Below are positions 24,731 through 33,520 of a stretch of DNA of 55,935 nucleotides, piece after piece (position 1 is the first letter of the stretch; each line of letters opens with the position of its first letter). Under the pieces are notes generated by a model that was not told the DNA's origin, did no database searches, and worked only from the letters and a program-made list of their open reading frames with translations. The translations under genes were made by a program, and so were the position numbers. The stretch is from Planctomycetota bacterium (GTDB taxonomy: Bacteria; Planctomycetota; E44-bin39), in assembly GCA_004376375.1 (NCBI GenBank), contig SOJX01000014.1, positions 1 through 55,935 on the forward strand, read 5' to 3'.

Positions 24731-24978
24731 GGAGCCGGAGCTTCCGATGGAGGCAATGCGTTCAGGTCGGCGAGAACCGCAACGAGATCAAAACCGTGCA
24801 GCCCGGCGCCTTCCCGCATCGTCTCGACTTCAGAGGCAACGCATAGTTCAATCGAATCCGCGTACTTCGGGTCCACGCATTTAAGGCCGTGCCTGCGGAA
24901 AACCGTATGGGCGTCCGGGTGGGCGAAAACTGCGGCAATGATTTTCATATCAGGAGTGAATCTGATTTTCTTCGACAT
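24727..24978 (-). CDS. DUF1858-like small protein
   Basis: 83 aa. The pattern 'FTPDMKIIAAVFAHPDAHTVFRRHGLKCVDP' followed by a helix and 'FDLVAVLADLNAL' matches the DUF1858 fold, in which a single conserved cysteine follows 'GL.C' (C35 here). The family is often seen next to redox or hybrid-cluster genes; here it is coupled to recG. Start supported by TTGGAGCGAAC. Exact role unknown. Confidence 0.75.
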   Translation of the reverse strand: MSKKIRFTPDMKIIAAVFAHPDAHTVFRRHGLKCVDPKYADSIELCVASEVETMREGAGLHGFDLVAVLADLNALPPSEAPAP

Positions 24979-25002
24979 GTTCGCTCCAACGTCCTGAACC
25001 GG

Positions 25003-25031
25003 ATTCTATCTTCACCACATGCGGAAATCAA
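25003..25031 (-). promoter_or_regulatory. Sigma-70-type promoter of the DUF1858-recG operon
   Basis: On the minus strand TTGATT (25026-25031), a 17-bp spacer and TAGAAT (25003-25008), about 25 bases before the start codon. Confidence 0.6.
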
Positions 25032-25156
25032 GGGGATTTGTCCGACGCGGCTGCGGCGGGTATATTCCATATGCCCGTGTGATATCATATCCGGGGAACT
25101 TGAGCGGCCCGTTTTTCTGACCACGGTGCAACATACCGGTCAGGCTAAAATTAGGC

Positions 25157-25185
25157 TTGAATATTTCCCATAAATAATATAGAAT
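25157..25185 (+). promoter_or_regulatory. Sigma-70-type promoter of the lipoprotein gene at 25239
   Basis: TTGAAT (25157-25162), a 17-bp spacer and TAGAAT (25180-25185). Transcription would start about 45 bases before the ATG at 25239. Confidence 0.55.
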
Positions 25186-25238
25186 AAATGATTATCGGGG
25201 ACAGATTAGGGATGTATTTTAAGTTGGGGATGCAAATT

Positions 25239-25802
25239 ATGAAGCGTGTTGCGATATGCCTCGGTCTGCTGCTCGGCCTGGCTCTTACGGGCTGCTTCGG
25301 CACCAGTAACAAACCATTAATCGAGAAAGAATCCGGCATCCGCGGCATACCGCCCCTGTACTGGTACCGCGGCGGCGAGGACGGCTACGTCGTCGTTCCG
25401 GCCCTGCTCTCGTATCTGCAACACGACAAGGAACGCACACTGACCTTCGGCCTGCTCGGACTGGTTCACTTCGGCAGCGAAAAACGCGAGTACGACGAGA
25501 ACGGCCTGCTGAGTGAAAAATTCGCCATCGACCTGAACTTCCTCGGCATCTGGACGTCGTGGGGGATGGAAAAGGCCAGCGGCGGGAAGATCAACAAACA
25601 AGGTGAAGGGTTGCTCCTGGGCGGCCTCTTCGGCATCGGCTCAATCAACGGAAAAACATATTTCAAGCTTCTCGGGATGAAACTCGGGGCAAAAGACGCA
25701 CCGCCTATCGAAAGAAAGATAAAGTGCAGGGAATGCGAACAGGAGGTTCTGGGCTACTACGATCTCGAATGCTCAAATTGCGGACAGCTTTATAAAGAGT
25801 AG
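25239..25802 (+). CDS. Lipoprotein with C-terminal zinc ribbon
   Basis: 187 aa from the ATG at 25239 (GGGGA 9 bases upstream; upstream in-frame ATGs at 25188 and 25230 would bury the signal peptide). Lipobox ALTGC gives C19. The body has repeated Gly-rich hydrophobic stretches (TFGLLGLVHFG, LLLGGLFGIGS), and the C-terminus is a four-cysteine ribbon (KCRECEQEVLGYYDLECSNCGQLYK). A zinc ribbon on an exported lipoprotein is uncommon. No known family. The stop codon TAG is itself the start of an octamer tract. Confidence 0.72.
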   Translation: MKRVAICLGLLLGLALTGCFGTSNKPLIEKESGIRGIPPLYWYRGGEDGYVVVPALLSYLQHDKERTLTFGLLGLVHFGSEKREYDENGLLSEKFAIDLNFLGIWTSWGMEKASGGKINKQGEGLLLGGLFGIGSINGKTYFKLLGMKLGAKDAPPIERKIKCRECEQEVLGYYDLECSNCGQLYKE

Positions 25803-25890
25803 GTTTGGAGGTTCGTAGATTCGTAGGTTTGTAGGTGTCAGAAAAAATTAATAATATATCCTGACACCTGAAACCTAAAACCTGAAACCT
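25802..25890. repeat. Word-tract hairpin between convergent lipoprotein genes
   Basis: Left arm 25802-25841 has GTAGGTTT-like octamers ending in AGGTGTCAG. Right arm 25860-25890 has CTGACACCTGAAACCTAAAACCTGAAACCT. CTGACACCT pairs exactly with AGGTGTCAG, and TTTT follows on the plus strand. It would act as a plus-strand terminator. Confidence 0.85.
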
Positions 25891-25900
25891 TTTTCGGATA

Positions 25901-26503
25901 TCAGGATTCGGGTTCGACAGTGGGTTCGGTTTCCGTCGCTTTTTTCTTCTTGGGAAACTTTTCGATAGGAAGATATCTCAGCAACTCGTCCTGACGCTCT
26001 TTGTTATCGATAAAATACCTGATAAAGGCTTCGGCAGCCCATTCGGCTCCCTTGGCCGCCGCCTCGTAGGACGTCGGAGTTCTAATCTCGGGGCTTTTGA
26101 TCTGTTCATTGAGAAACACTTCGCCGTCGCGGCAGTTCGAGATGAATGTGACACTAAGGGTGGTCTGATAGCTGCCCTGGTCCATACCGGGGGCTGACGC
26201 AGAGGCCCTGACTTGCAGGGTTTTAACGCTTGCCTGAATTTCGACGGCAGCTGAAGCACGGTCGATGTTGATATTGATCGGTTCACCGTGGTTTTCGAGC
26301 TTTGAAAGGGCTCTGGCAACTTCTTTTCCCACGGTCCTTTTGCTCATCGGCTGGTTGTTCGGCAGGTATTCCTTGACGAAAACATACACGCCGTCAAGTT
26401 CCATCTGCTGCGGCTCCCTGTCGTCTTCAGGGAACTTCACACAACCCTGGGCCAGGAAAAACAGGAGACCGAGAGAGGCGATAAAAGTTATTGAACGTTT
26501 CAC
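25901..26503 (-). CDS. Hypothetical lipoprotein
   Basis: 200 aa from the GTG at 26503, preceded by CGGAG; the ATG seven codons earlier has no ribosome site. Lipobox FLAQGC gives C21. The mature part is a mixed alpha/beta domain (about 40-175) with no motif I recognise; the tail is Lys/Glu/Pro-rich. Promoter at 26563-26591. Divergent from the zinc-ribbon/coiled-coil gene at 26731. Confidence 0.72.
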   Translation of the reverse strand: MKRSITFIASLGLLFFLAQGCVKFPEDDREPQQMELDGVYVFVKEYLPNNQPMSKRTVGKEVARALSKLENHGEPININIDRASAAVEIQASVKTLQVRASASAPGMDQGSYQTTLSVTFISNCRDGEVFLNEQIKSPEIRTPTSYEAAAKGAEWAAEAFIRYFIDNKERQDELLRYLPIEKFPKKKKATETEPTVEPES

Positions 26504-26562
26504 GGACAAGCTCCGAATCAACATATATTGAGGTTTGAAGCCGGGTTACGATTAGCGCCGGG

Positions 26563-26591
26563 ATTATAGCATGCTGAAAAAAGCTTTACAA
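26563..26591 (-). promoter_or_regulatory. Strong sigma-70-type promoter
   Basis: On the minus strand TTGTAA (26586-26591), a 17-bp spacer and a perfect TATAAT (26563-26568), about 60 bases before the GTG of the lipoprotein gene. Confidence 0.7.
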
Positions 26592-26730
26592 GAGCTTTTT
26601 GGCAATTTTCAAACGGCCCGCATTGATACTGTCGAAGGTACAGCGGGTAAACGCACAAAAGAGCGTTCAGTAAAATCCGCCGCCCGGAAACGGGAATAGC
26701 GCGGTACAACCGGAAAGGAAGGAAAAGCTC

Positions 26731-27780
26731 ATGTCGGTCGTCGCCAAATATTGCGAAGAGTGTGGCCTGAAAATACCGCAGGAACACTTTGAAGACGGTC
26801 GCGCGATAAGCTACCTGTACCTGTCTTATTGCGAGAACTGCAAGACGAAGGTGGAGAAGCTCTACAACGCCTTCCAGGAGTTCGCGAGCTTCGAGGCAGC
26901 CGAGGAGAAAAAGTCCTTCATCTACCAGATCCTGGTGCTGATTGTAGTTGCGGTCATCGTAGCCGTTGTGAGCTTCTTCATATCACGCGGCCTCGCCAAA
27001 TCAGGTGCGAAAAAAGAAATCGCAGCCGTCGAAACCAAGCTCAAAGAGGTGAAAGCTGATTCAGAAAAAAAGATCCAGAAAGCCAAGGACGAAAAGACCA
27101 AGATAGAAAACAAATACAAGATGCTCCTAAAGAAAGGCCCCGGCACCTCGGATGACCTCAAGAAGGCCAGACAGGAGCTTGCCCAGGTACGCGCGCAGCT
27201 TGACACCGCCGGCAGGCGCGTTTCGGATCTGGAGAAGTCACGCGACAACGAGCGCGACCGCGCCGAAAAGTGGAAACAAGAGTCCGAGAAGTGGGAAAAC
27301 ATCGCGAACACCAGCGGCAGAGGGGAAGTGCCCAAACTGATGGACCAGGTTGAAACGCTCAAGGGAGAACTTAAAAACGCAAAAGACGAAAGAGATAAGG
27401 CGTATGCAGATCTCGATGAAATTAAACGCTCGGGCGTATCGCTCCCGGCGGGAAGACAACTGGACGATCTTGAAATCCGCCGCCTAATACTCGCGTGGGT
27501 TAACGCCATAAACGGCCGCGACGCAGTCGCGCTGAAAAAACTTTACAGCAGCAGAAACAGGTTCAGCCGCAATTCGTTAAGCTGGTTTCAATCCGCTCTC
27601 GACGGCAACGAAGGAGCGCACGGGGTAAAAATCAGAAAGATCGATATTGACACGACCACCGCGGTCGCAAGACTGGACGTCGAATACCGGGCCGGCAAGT
27701 TTACCGACCGGAAATCCGGAATCCGGATGAAACTTTCCAAGGAAATGGATAAGTGGCTGATCAGTGACGAAGGCTTTTAA
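26731..27780 (+). CDS. Zinc-ribbon, single-TM, coiled-coil protein with NTF2-like C-terminus
   Basis: 349 aa, start preceded by AAAGGAAGGAAAAG. Order of parts: a cysteine knuckle pair CEECG (8-12) and CENC (34-37); one TM helix (about 64-86); a long coiled coil (about 90-230, Lys/Glu/Asp-rich); and a C-terminal domain (about 245-349) with 'ILAWVNAINGRDAVALKKLYS...W' typical of NTF2/nuclear-transport-factor-like folds. The N-terminus would be cytoplasmic and the coil periplasmic. Unknown function; the architecture suggests an envelope-spanning structural or signalling protein. Confidence 0.75.
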   Translation: MSVVAKYCEECGLKIPQEHFEDGRAISYLYLSYCENCKTKVEKLYNAFQEFASFEAAEEKKSFIYQILVLIVVAVIVAVVSFFISRGLAKSGAKKEIAAVETKLKEVKADSEKKIQKAKDEKTKIENKYKMLLKKGPGTSDDLKKARQELAQVRAQLDTAGRRVSDLEKSRDNERDRAEKWKQESEKWENIANTSGRGEVPKLMDQVETLKGELKNAKDERDKAYADLDEIKRSGVSLPAGRQLDDLEIRRLILAWVNAINGRDAVALKKLYSSRNRFSRNSLSWFQSALDGNEGAHGVKIRKIDIDTTTAVARLDVEYRAGKFTDRKSGIRMKLSKEMDKWLISDEGF

Positions 27781-27782
27781 GA

Positions 27783-27908
27783 AAGTATGAAGTATGAAGG
27801 CTGAAGGCTGAAGGCTGAAGGCTGAAATCTTATCCTTCACACTTCATACTTCATACTTCATACTTCATACTTCTTACTTCTTACTTCATACTTCTTACTT
27901 TTTACTTT
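27783..27908. repeat. Long heptamer-word hairpin between convergent genes
   Basis: Left arm 27783-27829 (TATGAAG and GCTGAAG heptamers), right arm 27832-27908 (ACTTCAT and ACTTCTT heptamers), then TTTTTACTTTTTTT. The tract begins 2 bases after the TAA of the coiled-coil gene and ends 8 bases before the fliS stop. Likely terminator for the plus-strand gene. Confidence 0.88.
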
Positions 27909-27916
27909 TTTTAAGA

Positions 27917-28369
27917 TTATCCTGAAACGTCAAGCCCGCGCGATTCACCAAGGTGGTGCGGCGCAAGCTCGATTCGCCGCTGCCCGCCCTCAATCATCTT
28001 GTCAACCGCCATCTGCCAGCTATCCCGCAGGTGCTGGATCACTTCCAGGGCCTCATCGATAAAAGCGGGATTCTTCTGCAGGTTGGCGCTCACCAGCTTG
28101 AGATAAGTAAACTTATAAAGCTGAATCAGCCGCGAGTAAATCTCGTCCCCCACCCGCCGGTCAAGGCTGCCCATCAGCTCGACGATGATGCGCTGGGTGC
28201 GAAGGAGGAATTCATGCATCTGCTCGTAATCCTGTTCAGCTATCGCCGTTTTAGCGGTTTCGGCAAAACGGATCGCCCCGTCGAAAAGCATGAGCAGCAA
28301 CTGCTCCCTTGTCGCCGTTCTAACCTGCGTTTCGAGGTATTTTTGAGCCTGATCCTGTGGTCCGGTCAT
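27917..28369 (-). CDS. fliS: Flagellin export chaperone FliS
   Basis: 150 aa. It matches FliS: 'YLETQVRTATREQLLLMLFDGAIRFAETAKTAI' and a helical bundle to about residue 130. FliS binds the C-terminal D0 region of flagellin in the cytoplasm and keeps it unfolded for export. It lies 22 bases after fliD, last gene of the flagellin-flaG-fliD-fliS series. The C-terminal tail is about 20 residues longer than in typical FliS. Confidence 0.92.
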   Translation of the reverse strand: MTGPQDQAQKYLETQVRTATREQLLLMLFDGAIRFAETAKTAIAEQDYEQMHEFLLRTQRIIVELMGSLDRRVGDEIYSRLIQLYKFTYLKLVSANLQKNPAFIDEALEVIQHLRDSWQMAVDKMIEGGQRRIELAPHHLGESRGLDVSG

Positions 28370-28391
28370 TGTATTTCCCGCATAATTAGCC

Positions 28392-31300
28392 TTATCTGTT
28401 CGAGCGCAGCATGTCCGTCATCGCCGAAAGCGTGGAATTAAGCTGAAGCAGCGTGTTCTGGTGCTCTCCCATCATTTGCTCGAGCATTGTGAACTGTCGC
28501 CTGAGCCTTTCCTCTTCCCTGGCCAGCCGGCTTTCGTACTTTTCAATGCTTTCCTCGTATCTCGCCACGTCCGAATCAAGCGTTTCGGTGCGATGTGCGA
28601 TAGTACCCGAATCAACGTCGGTAAGAAAATCCAGAACCGACACAAGCCTGTGACCGATGCCGGGGGGGTCCGTCAACGTGATCTCAGAACCGATAATCTT
28701 TGTCCCGCTGGTGAACAGGTTCAGGCCGAGATCCGCGAAGGCGTGACTCCCGTTCATCGCGGTAACGCTCAGGTCGCCCCCGCCGCCGGTCGTATCCGTG
28801 ATTTGAAGCCTTTTTCCATCCGCCGCGATGCCGGCCACAAGTTTCCCATCTGCATTATTCACATGATTGTTGATCATGTCAAGGACATCGGCCAGAGTAA
28901 TCGCTCCGGTCAGGTCGACGATAAGCTGGACGCCGTCCTTGCGCGTTACCTTAAAATCAGCCACGCCGGGCAGGATTTCGACGCCGTCGCCGTCCGCGAA
29001 ATCCTCCAGCTTGACCATCTGCTCGAGGTTCCTTGTCGCGGAAAAGAACTTTAAAACGCTTTCCGGGTCATCTTCCACGGCTGCCGTAAATTTCGCCGAA
29101 TCGAAAGTCAGGCGGCCGTCCGTTCCAATCCTGATGCCGATTTGCGAGGCAAGAGTATAACTGCCCCCGGTTTCGGAGGTCGGATTCAAAATTGCCCGTT
29201 GAAGCTCCCGAACGATCCGGCGGACAGTGGTTTCGCCCTGAAGGATGCCGCGCTTGGCCGGGTCGATATCAAAGACGGATAACCCGTCAAGCATTTCCAG
29301 CACTTCGTTGAGAACATTTACAAAATCCTGGACTTTTGCAACAGCCTGGGTGGCGTCCCTGGTAATGCCGATAGTCACCGGTGTGTCTGAAACGCTTTTC
29401 AGCGTAATCGTAAGGCCTTCAACCAGGTCATTAATTATGTTTGTGGATTTCGAGATAAGCAGCGAGCTCGGGAGGCTGTCGCCGTACCGCAGGACGGCAT
29501 CCCGGGCCGCGGACGTGCGTGTAAAATCCACCCCCGCGTCCAATCCATTAACAAGCACGCGCGCCTGCGAACCTGAAACATCGCCCATCAGGGCGAGGTG
29601 AAACGGATCAGTCGCACTGCCGTCGGAAAAAATGCTGGCCGTAACCGAAATGCCCAATGCATTAATCTTTTGTTGCACGCTCAAAAGGTTGTCCGTGGCA
29701 TCGATGTCGACCGAAAACTCGAACGACCCGTCAAGCGTGCCCGACGAGGACGAGCCGGCGATATTGAGGTCGCGGGCCGTTCTGCCGCCGTCGACTTCGG
29801 CTATGGTCATGACGCCCGAACCGGAAGTATCGGTAAGCAGTATGCCGTTTCCCGCCGCGTTTATCGACGCTATGATGTTGGTACCAACCCCGTTTATTTC
29901 ATCTATAACGTCTGCGATTGTGTCATCGTCAGCCTGCGAAAGATCAATGGTCACGGAAGTGCCTGCACCGTCGGTAATCTGTATTTTCCCTGCCTGAGCG
30001 CCCTGACCGCCGTTGAGGGAATCGAGCCTGGTTGCCCTTGATATATACTGGAAATTCAGATCATCAGAATCGATTTCATCCTGGTTAACACCCAGCACGC
30101 CGGTGTTGATCCCAAGGTCAGCCGCCGCCGTTGCGGAATTATCCACCACGATAAATGCGCCCGCGCCTCCGCTGGTGTCGGTAAGCAAAATACCGTCGCC
30201 GGATGGATTTACCGATGCGGTTATCGCGACCGACGCTTCGTTTATCCGCGCGATAACTTCGTCGATGGTTGCGGCATCGGTCAGGTCGACCGTATCCATC
30301 GCACCGCTCCGGTCGGTGATATCAATCGTTCCCCTTCCGATACCGGAACCGCCGTTCAAACTTGACAGCAGCACACTTTCCAGACCGCTGATAATATCTT
30401 CGCCGTTTATGTTTGCGGCCGTAACGGACTGCTCGATCCCGAGGTCGAGCGCGGTGTCAGAACCTCCGATCGAAGCAACCGAGAATGCGCCGCCAATCCA
30501 GCCGTTGTCGACAAGATTGATGCCGCGCGGCCCTATCGAAGCGGTGACCTGCCCCCCGTTTGCGATATCGTTATTTATCAGATCAACGACATCGCCCAGG
30601 GTTTCGGCGAAGCTTATATCAAGGGAAAAAGTTGCGGCCTGAGCGGTTATGGTAAGGTCATCGCCCGCTATTTCTCTGACGCCGCGTCCGTCGTTCAAGT
30701 CGCTTATTCTCGTTGATGCGCTGACCGTGCGGACGACTCCGCCGGTCAGAGTATCAGTCCCCCCGCTGTTCCCTTCAATACCGAGGTCGGTGGCTGTGGT
30801 CCCGCCCCCGATTTCCGCTACGACAATATTCCCAACAACGCCGGTAGTGTCTTTCAGAACAAACGCGCCTCCCCTGACGGAAGCTTCCACACCGATTCCG
30901 GCATTATTGATCGCCTTGATAACGTCTGAAGTATCGAGCGCCATCGACAGGTCTACGGTCGCCGAAGCATTGGTGGTGTCGGTAATCCGGATACTCCCGG
31001 CCTCGACCCCCTGTCCCCCGTTGAGCTCGGACAGGCGGGTCGGGTTTTCGACAAACCCCCCGCCCAGTTCGATGGTCAGGGTTCCCGTGGGCAGGCCGAT
31101 TTCCGAAGTGGAGGCAAAACCGGAAGAAACACGCTGCTCGTTCTGCGCCAGTCTTCCGACCCGGATAAGATGCGTTCCCGCCGCGGCCGCCGGATCGCCG
31201 CTTACCGTGAGAACGCCGGTATCTGAAGAGGATATGGTGGATCCCATTAAGCGGTCAGGGTTGGCGAGATTAACCGAACGGCCGCGCAGCTCGAGCAGGC

Positions 31301-31454
31301 GGTTCGCTATTTCGAGGTAAGCGTCTTTCTTGCCGCCTGCGATAGCGACTTTGATCTCGAGCATTTTAATGGGCTTGCGTTTCAGAGCAAGCAATTCATT
31401 GATTATGCTCGTCGTATCAAGCCCTGATATGATGCCGTCGATATAAAGGCTCAT
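28392..31454 (-). CDS. fliD: Flagellar filament cap protein FliD, extra-long
   Basis: 1020 aa, about twice the usual 450-650. The N-terminus (YIDGIISGLDTTSIINELLALKRKPI) and the C-terminal coiled coil (SDVARYEESIEKYESRLAREEERLRRQFTMLEQMM...) are canonical. Between them are about five repeated units of about 90-110 residues with the hook-IN pattern (xLxxLNGGxGVxxGxIxITDxxGxxxxxDLS...VIxxINxAxxxVxASVxxxGxGIxLTDTxG...A.DLGI), plus one in the C-terminal half (about 830-930). FliD caps the growing filament and folds flagellin. The repeats probably form a wide, elaborate cap exterior. Confidence 0.93.
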   Translation of the reverse strand: MSLYIDGIISGLDTTSIINELLALKRKPIKMLEIKVAIAGGKKDAYLEIANRLLELRGRSVNLANPDRLMGSTISSSDTGVLTVSGDPAAAAGTHLIRVGRLAQNEQRVSSGFASTSEIGLPTGTLTIELGGGFVENPTRLSELNGGQGVEAGSIRITDTTNASATVDLSMALDTSDVIKAINNAGIGVEASVRGGAFVLKDTTGVVGNIVVAEIGGGTTATDLGIEGNSGGTDTLTGGVVRTVSASTRISDLNDGRGVREIAGDDLTITAQAATFSLDISFAETLGDVVDLINNDIANGGQVTASIGPRGINLVDNGWIGGAFSVASIGGSDTALDLGIEQSVTAANINGEDIISGLESVLLSSLNGGSGIGRGTIDITDRSGAMDTVDLTDAATIDEVIARINEASVAITASVNPSGDGILLTDTSGGAGAFIVVDNSATAAADLGINTGVLGVNQDEIDSDDLNFQYISRATRLDSLNGGQGAQAGKIQITDGAGTSVTIDLSQADDDTIADVIDEINGVGTNIIASINAAGNGILLTDTSGSGVMTIAEVDGGRTARDLNIAGSSSSGTLDGSFEFSVDIDATDNLLSVQQKINALGISVTASIFSDGSATDPFHLALMGDVSGSQARVLVNGLDAGVDFTRTSAARDAVLRYGDSLPSSLLISKSTNIINDLVEGLTITLKSVSDTPVTIGITRDATQAVAKVQDFVNVLNEVLEMLDGLSVFDIDPAKRGILQGETTVRRIVRELQRAILNPTSETGGSYTLASQIGIRIGTDGRLTFDSAKFTAAVEDDPESVLKFFSATRNLEQMVKLEDFADGDGVEILPGVADFKVTRKDGVQLIVDLTGAITLADVLDMINNHVNNADGKLVAGIAADGKRLQITDTTGGGGDLSVTAMNGSHAFADLGLNLFTSGTKIIGSEITLTDPPGIGHRLVSVLDFLTDVDSGTIAHRTETLDSDVARYEESIEKYESRLAREEERLRRQFTMLEQMMGEHQNTLLQLNSTLSAMTDMLRSNR

Positions 31455-31485
31455 GTTGTTTATCCCTCTCCTTGACCCGTTGTTT

Positions 31486-31590
31486 CAAGTATCGAGTTCT
31501 GAGTTTCGAGTGCCCCCCCAATCATTTCGTTACTCGGTACTCGGTACTCGGTACTCGGTACTCGGTACTCGGTACTCGGTACTCGGTACT
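31486..31590. repeat. Heptamer tandem repeat TACTCGG, eight exact copies, with inverted words
   Basis: 31531-31586 is TACTCGG x8 with a partial ninth to 31590. 31486-31510 carries ATCGAGT, TCTGAGT, TTCGAGT heptamers of the opposite sense. On the minus strand it begins 3 bases after the flaG stop and separates flaG from fliD. Perfect tandem copies suggest recent expansion. Confidence 0.92.
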
Positions 31591-31593
31591 TCT

Positions 31594-31995
31594 TCAGAAC
31601 TCTCCGTCAAACACCAGACCCATCATGACCTCGATCTGGTTCTTGACCCGGAGAACCCTGTCGGACGGGATGGTCCGAATCACCTCGTTGGTCTCGGGGT
31701 CGATAACCTCGACCACCAGCGGCCCGCTCTCCGTCATATCGGGCATACGGAACCGGATCGACTTCCTCGCCGAGCGGAGAACTTCGTTTATCTCCGCGAT
31801 CCGCGATGAAAGCGCCTCACGCGACTCAGCCAGACCTGTTATTTCAACGTCCGAACGCCCGTCTGCCAGTGGAGGCAGCTTAATCCTGGGCGCGGCTGGT
31901 TTTTTCGCCTGCCTGCTTGCGCTACTGCTCCCTGTTTCAGGCGGAACAATATTCGGAACGTTTTCCCCCGTCCTTGGAACACCGAAGTCAACCAT
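31594..31995 (-). CDS. flaG: FlaG-family flagellar protein
   Basis: 133 aa. The C-terminal half has the FlaG pattern (RKSIRFRMPDMTESGPLVVEVIDPET, EVIRTIP). The N-terminus is low-complexity, as usual. Located between flagellin and fliD, its standard position; FlaG influences filament length in some bacteria. Strong ribosome site AAGGAGGTTC five bases before the ATG. Confidence 0.85.
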   Translation of the reverse strand: MVDFGVPRTGENVPNIVPPETGSSSASRQAKKPAAPRIKLPPLADGRSDVEITGLAESREALSSRIAEINEVLRSARKSIRFRMPDMTESGPLVVEVIDPETNEVIRTIPSDRVLRVKNQIEVMMGLVFDGEF

Positions 31996-32026
31996 TTTTT
32001 GAACCTCCTTGTAATGCGCCAGATGC

Positions 32027-32051
32027 AGGGGCGGGTCTGAGGCCCGCCCCT
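32027..32051. repeat. Palindrome AGGGGCGGG...CCCGCCCCT
   Basis: AGGGGCGGGTCTGAGGCCCGCCCCT is an almost perfect hairpin 17 bases after the flagellin stop (minus strand). It is a core fragment of the palindromic element family and could stabilise or end the flagellin mRNA, though no T-run follows. Confidence 0.7.
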
Positions 32052-32067
32052 ACGGAAATGCGCCCGC

Positions 32068-33513
32068 TTACTGCAAGAGCGTCAGCACGCTCTGCGGAAT
32101 GAGGTTCGCCTGCGCGAGAACCGACACACCGGCCTGGAACAGGATCTGCACGCGGGTAAACTCTGAGGTTTCCCTCGCGTAGTCCAGGTCGCGGATGGCT
32201 GACTCGCTCGCGGTCAGGTTTTCAATGTTGATTTCCAGGGCCGAGGTGTTCGGATCGATAGTAAACGCCTGGAAAGAACCTATATATGCTCTAACGCCCG
32301 ATACGTCGTTCAACGCATCGTCGATGATACTGAGAGCGTTCTCCGGGTTGCTGAGAAGGTCATTATCGCCGCCCGAGACGATGCTTGACAGCCAGCCTCC
32401 GACAGAAACACCCTGAATGATCCTCACGGGCATGCCCAGCACGGAAGGGTCAACCGACTGGAGGCCGATCGTTTCCTTATCAGCAAGAGAAATGCCGCCG
32501 TTGAGCTGGAACGTGAGTCCCGATTTTTTTACGGTAAAGGCGTAGGCACCGACAGCAGTGGCGCTGGCCATGTCAATCTCCGCGGAAATAAATCCGGTGG
32601 AAACCGTCATATGGTTTCCAAGAGCGGAGACCCTTGCGCCGTTAACGGTAGCGTCTATGTCGGCTCCCTGGCCGGAGAGCCTCGTACCTACCGGAAGCGC
32701 GGCGGCACCGCCCAGCACACCGCTTATAACCTGGCCGTTAATGAATTCCGCCGAGCCCCACTCGACCGACAGGAGCTGGCCAGCGCTGGCGTATATGCCG
32801 GTACTTCCGGTCATTGCGTTTACGGCAGTGTCAAACTGCACTACAGTCGAACCGCTTGCGATATTAATATCTTCCGAACCAAGAGTCCCGGTAAGACGGA
32901 GAACACCGTCGGCAGTCTGGTTCGCCGGGTTATAGGTAAAAAGCGCACCGCCGGTCGAGGCAACCGCCCTTGTCGCAGCGGCGTTCACGTCGACCGTGAA
33001 ATTAACGGAAGTGTTTCCCGCAAACTGGACGCTGCGGAGTTTCAATTCTGAAATGGCGGTATCCTGAGCAGACACGTTGAAGTATGCAGCCCCATTAAGA
33101 AGGTTTCGGTCCGCGAAACGGGTCGTATTCGCGATACGGTTGATAGCGACGATAGCCGCGTCGACCGAATCCTGCTCCGCCTGGATCTCCGATGGCGAGT
33201 TTCCACCGGTGTTCATGGCGAAGAGAATCGAGTCGCGCAGCCCGACGAGCAGGTTCTGTACTTCCTGGAGCGCGGCTTCGGCCGTTCCCAGAAGGTTTGC
33301 CGCGTTCTGCGAGTTTTCAAGAGCCTGCTCCAGTCCTTTAATCTGCGCACGAAGCTGTTCGGAAATGACCATCCCGGAGGGATCGTCGGCGGCACGGGAA
33401 ATTCTCGTTCCTGTCGAGAGCCGCTCCATGGATTTTTTCAGCGCCTTGTCCGAAAGCCGCAGCGTTCGAAGCGCGGTCAGCGCTGAAATATTGCTGTTGA
33501 TTCTAAGCCCCAT
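32068..33513 (-). CDS. fliC: Flagellin
   Basis: 481 aa. The N-terminal D0/D1 (LRINSNISALTALRTLRLSDKALKKSMERLSTGTRISRAADDP...) and C-terminal D1/D0 (ESAIRDLDYARETSEFTRVQILFQAGVSVLAQANLIPQSVLTLLQ as a pattern) are both complete. The central D2/D3 region (about 170-400) is variable. It is the filament subunit, exported through the flagellar type III apparatus. Start ATG with a perfect AAGGAGGA seven bases upstream. The leader carries CsrA-type sites (33521-33560), so FliW-CsrA control of translation is very likely. Confidence 0.96.
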   Translation of the reverse strand: MGLRINSNISALTALRTLRLSDKALKKSMERLSTGTRISRAADDPSGMVISEQLRAQIKGLEQALENSQNAANLLGTAEAALQEVQNLLVGLRDSILFAMNTGGNSPSEIQAEQDSVDAAIVAINRIANTTRFADRNLLNGAAYFNVSAQDTAISELKLRSVQFAGNTSVNFTVDVNAAATRAVASTGGALFTYNPANQTADGVLRLTGTLGSEDINIASGSTVVQFDTAVNAMTGSTGIYASAGQLLSVEWGSAEFINGQVISGVLGGAAALPVGTRLSGQGADIDATVNGARVSALGNHMTVSTGFISAEIDMASATAVGAYAFTVKKSGLTFQLNGGISLADKETIGLQSVDPSVLGMPVRIIQGVSVGGWLSSIVSGGDNDLLSNPENALSIIDDALNDVSGVRAYIGSFQAFTIDPNTSALEINIENLTASESAIRDLDYARETSEFTRVQILFQAGVSVLAQANLIPQSVLTLLQ

Positions 33514-33520
33514 AGGGTAA

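Noticed and set aside
31531..31590. CRISPR array
   Set aside because: Eight identical 7-bp units without spacers; period far too short, no cas genes.
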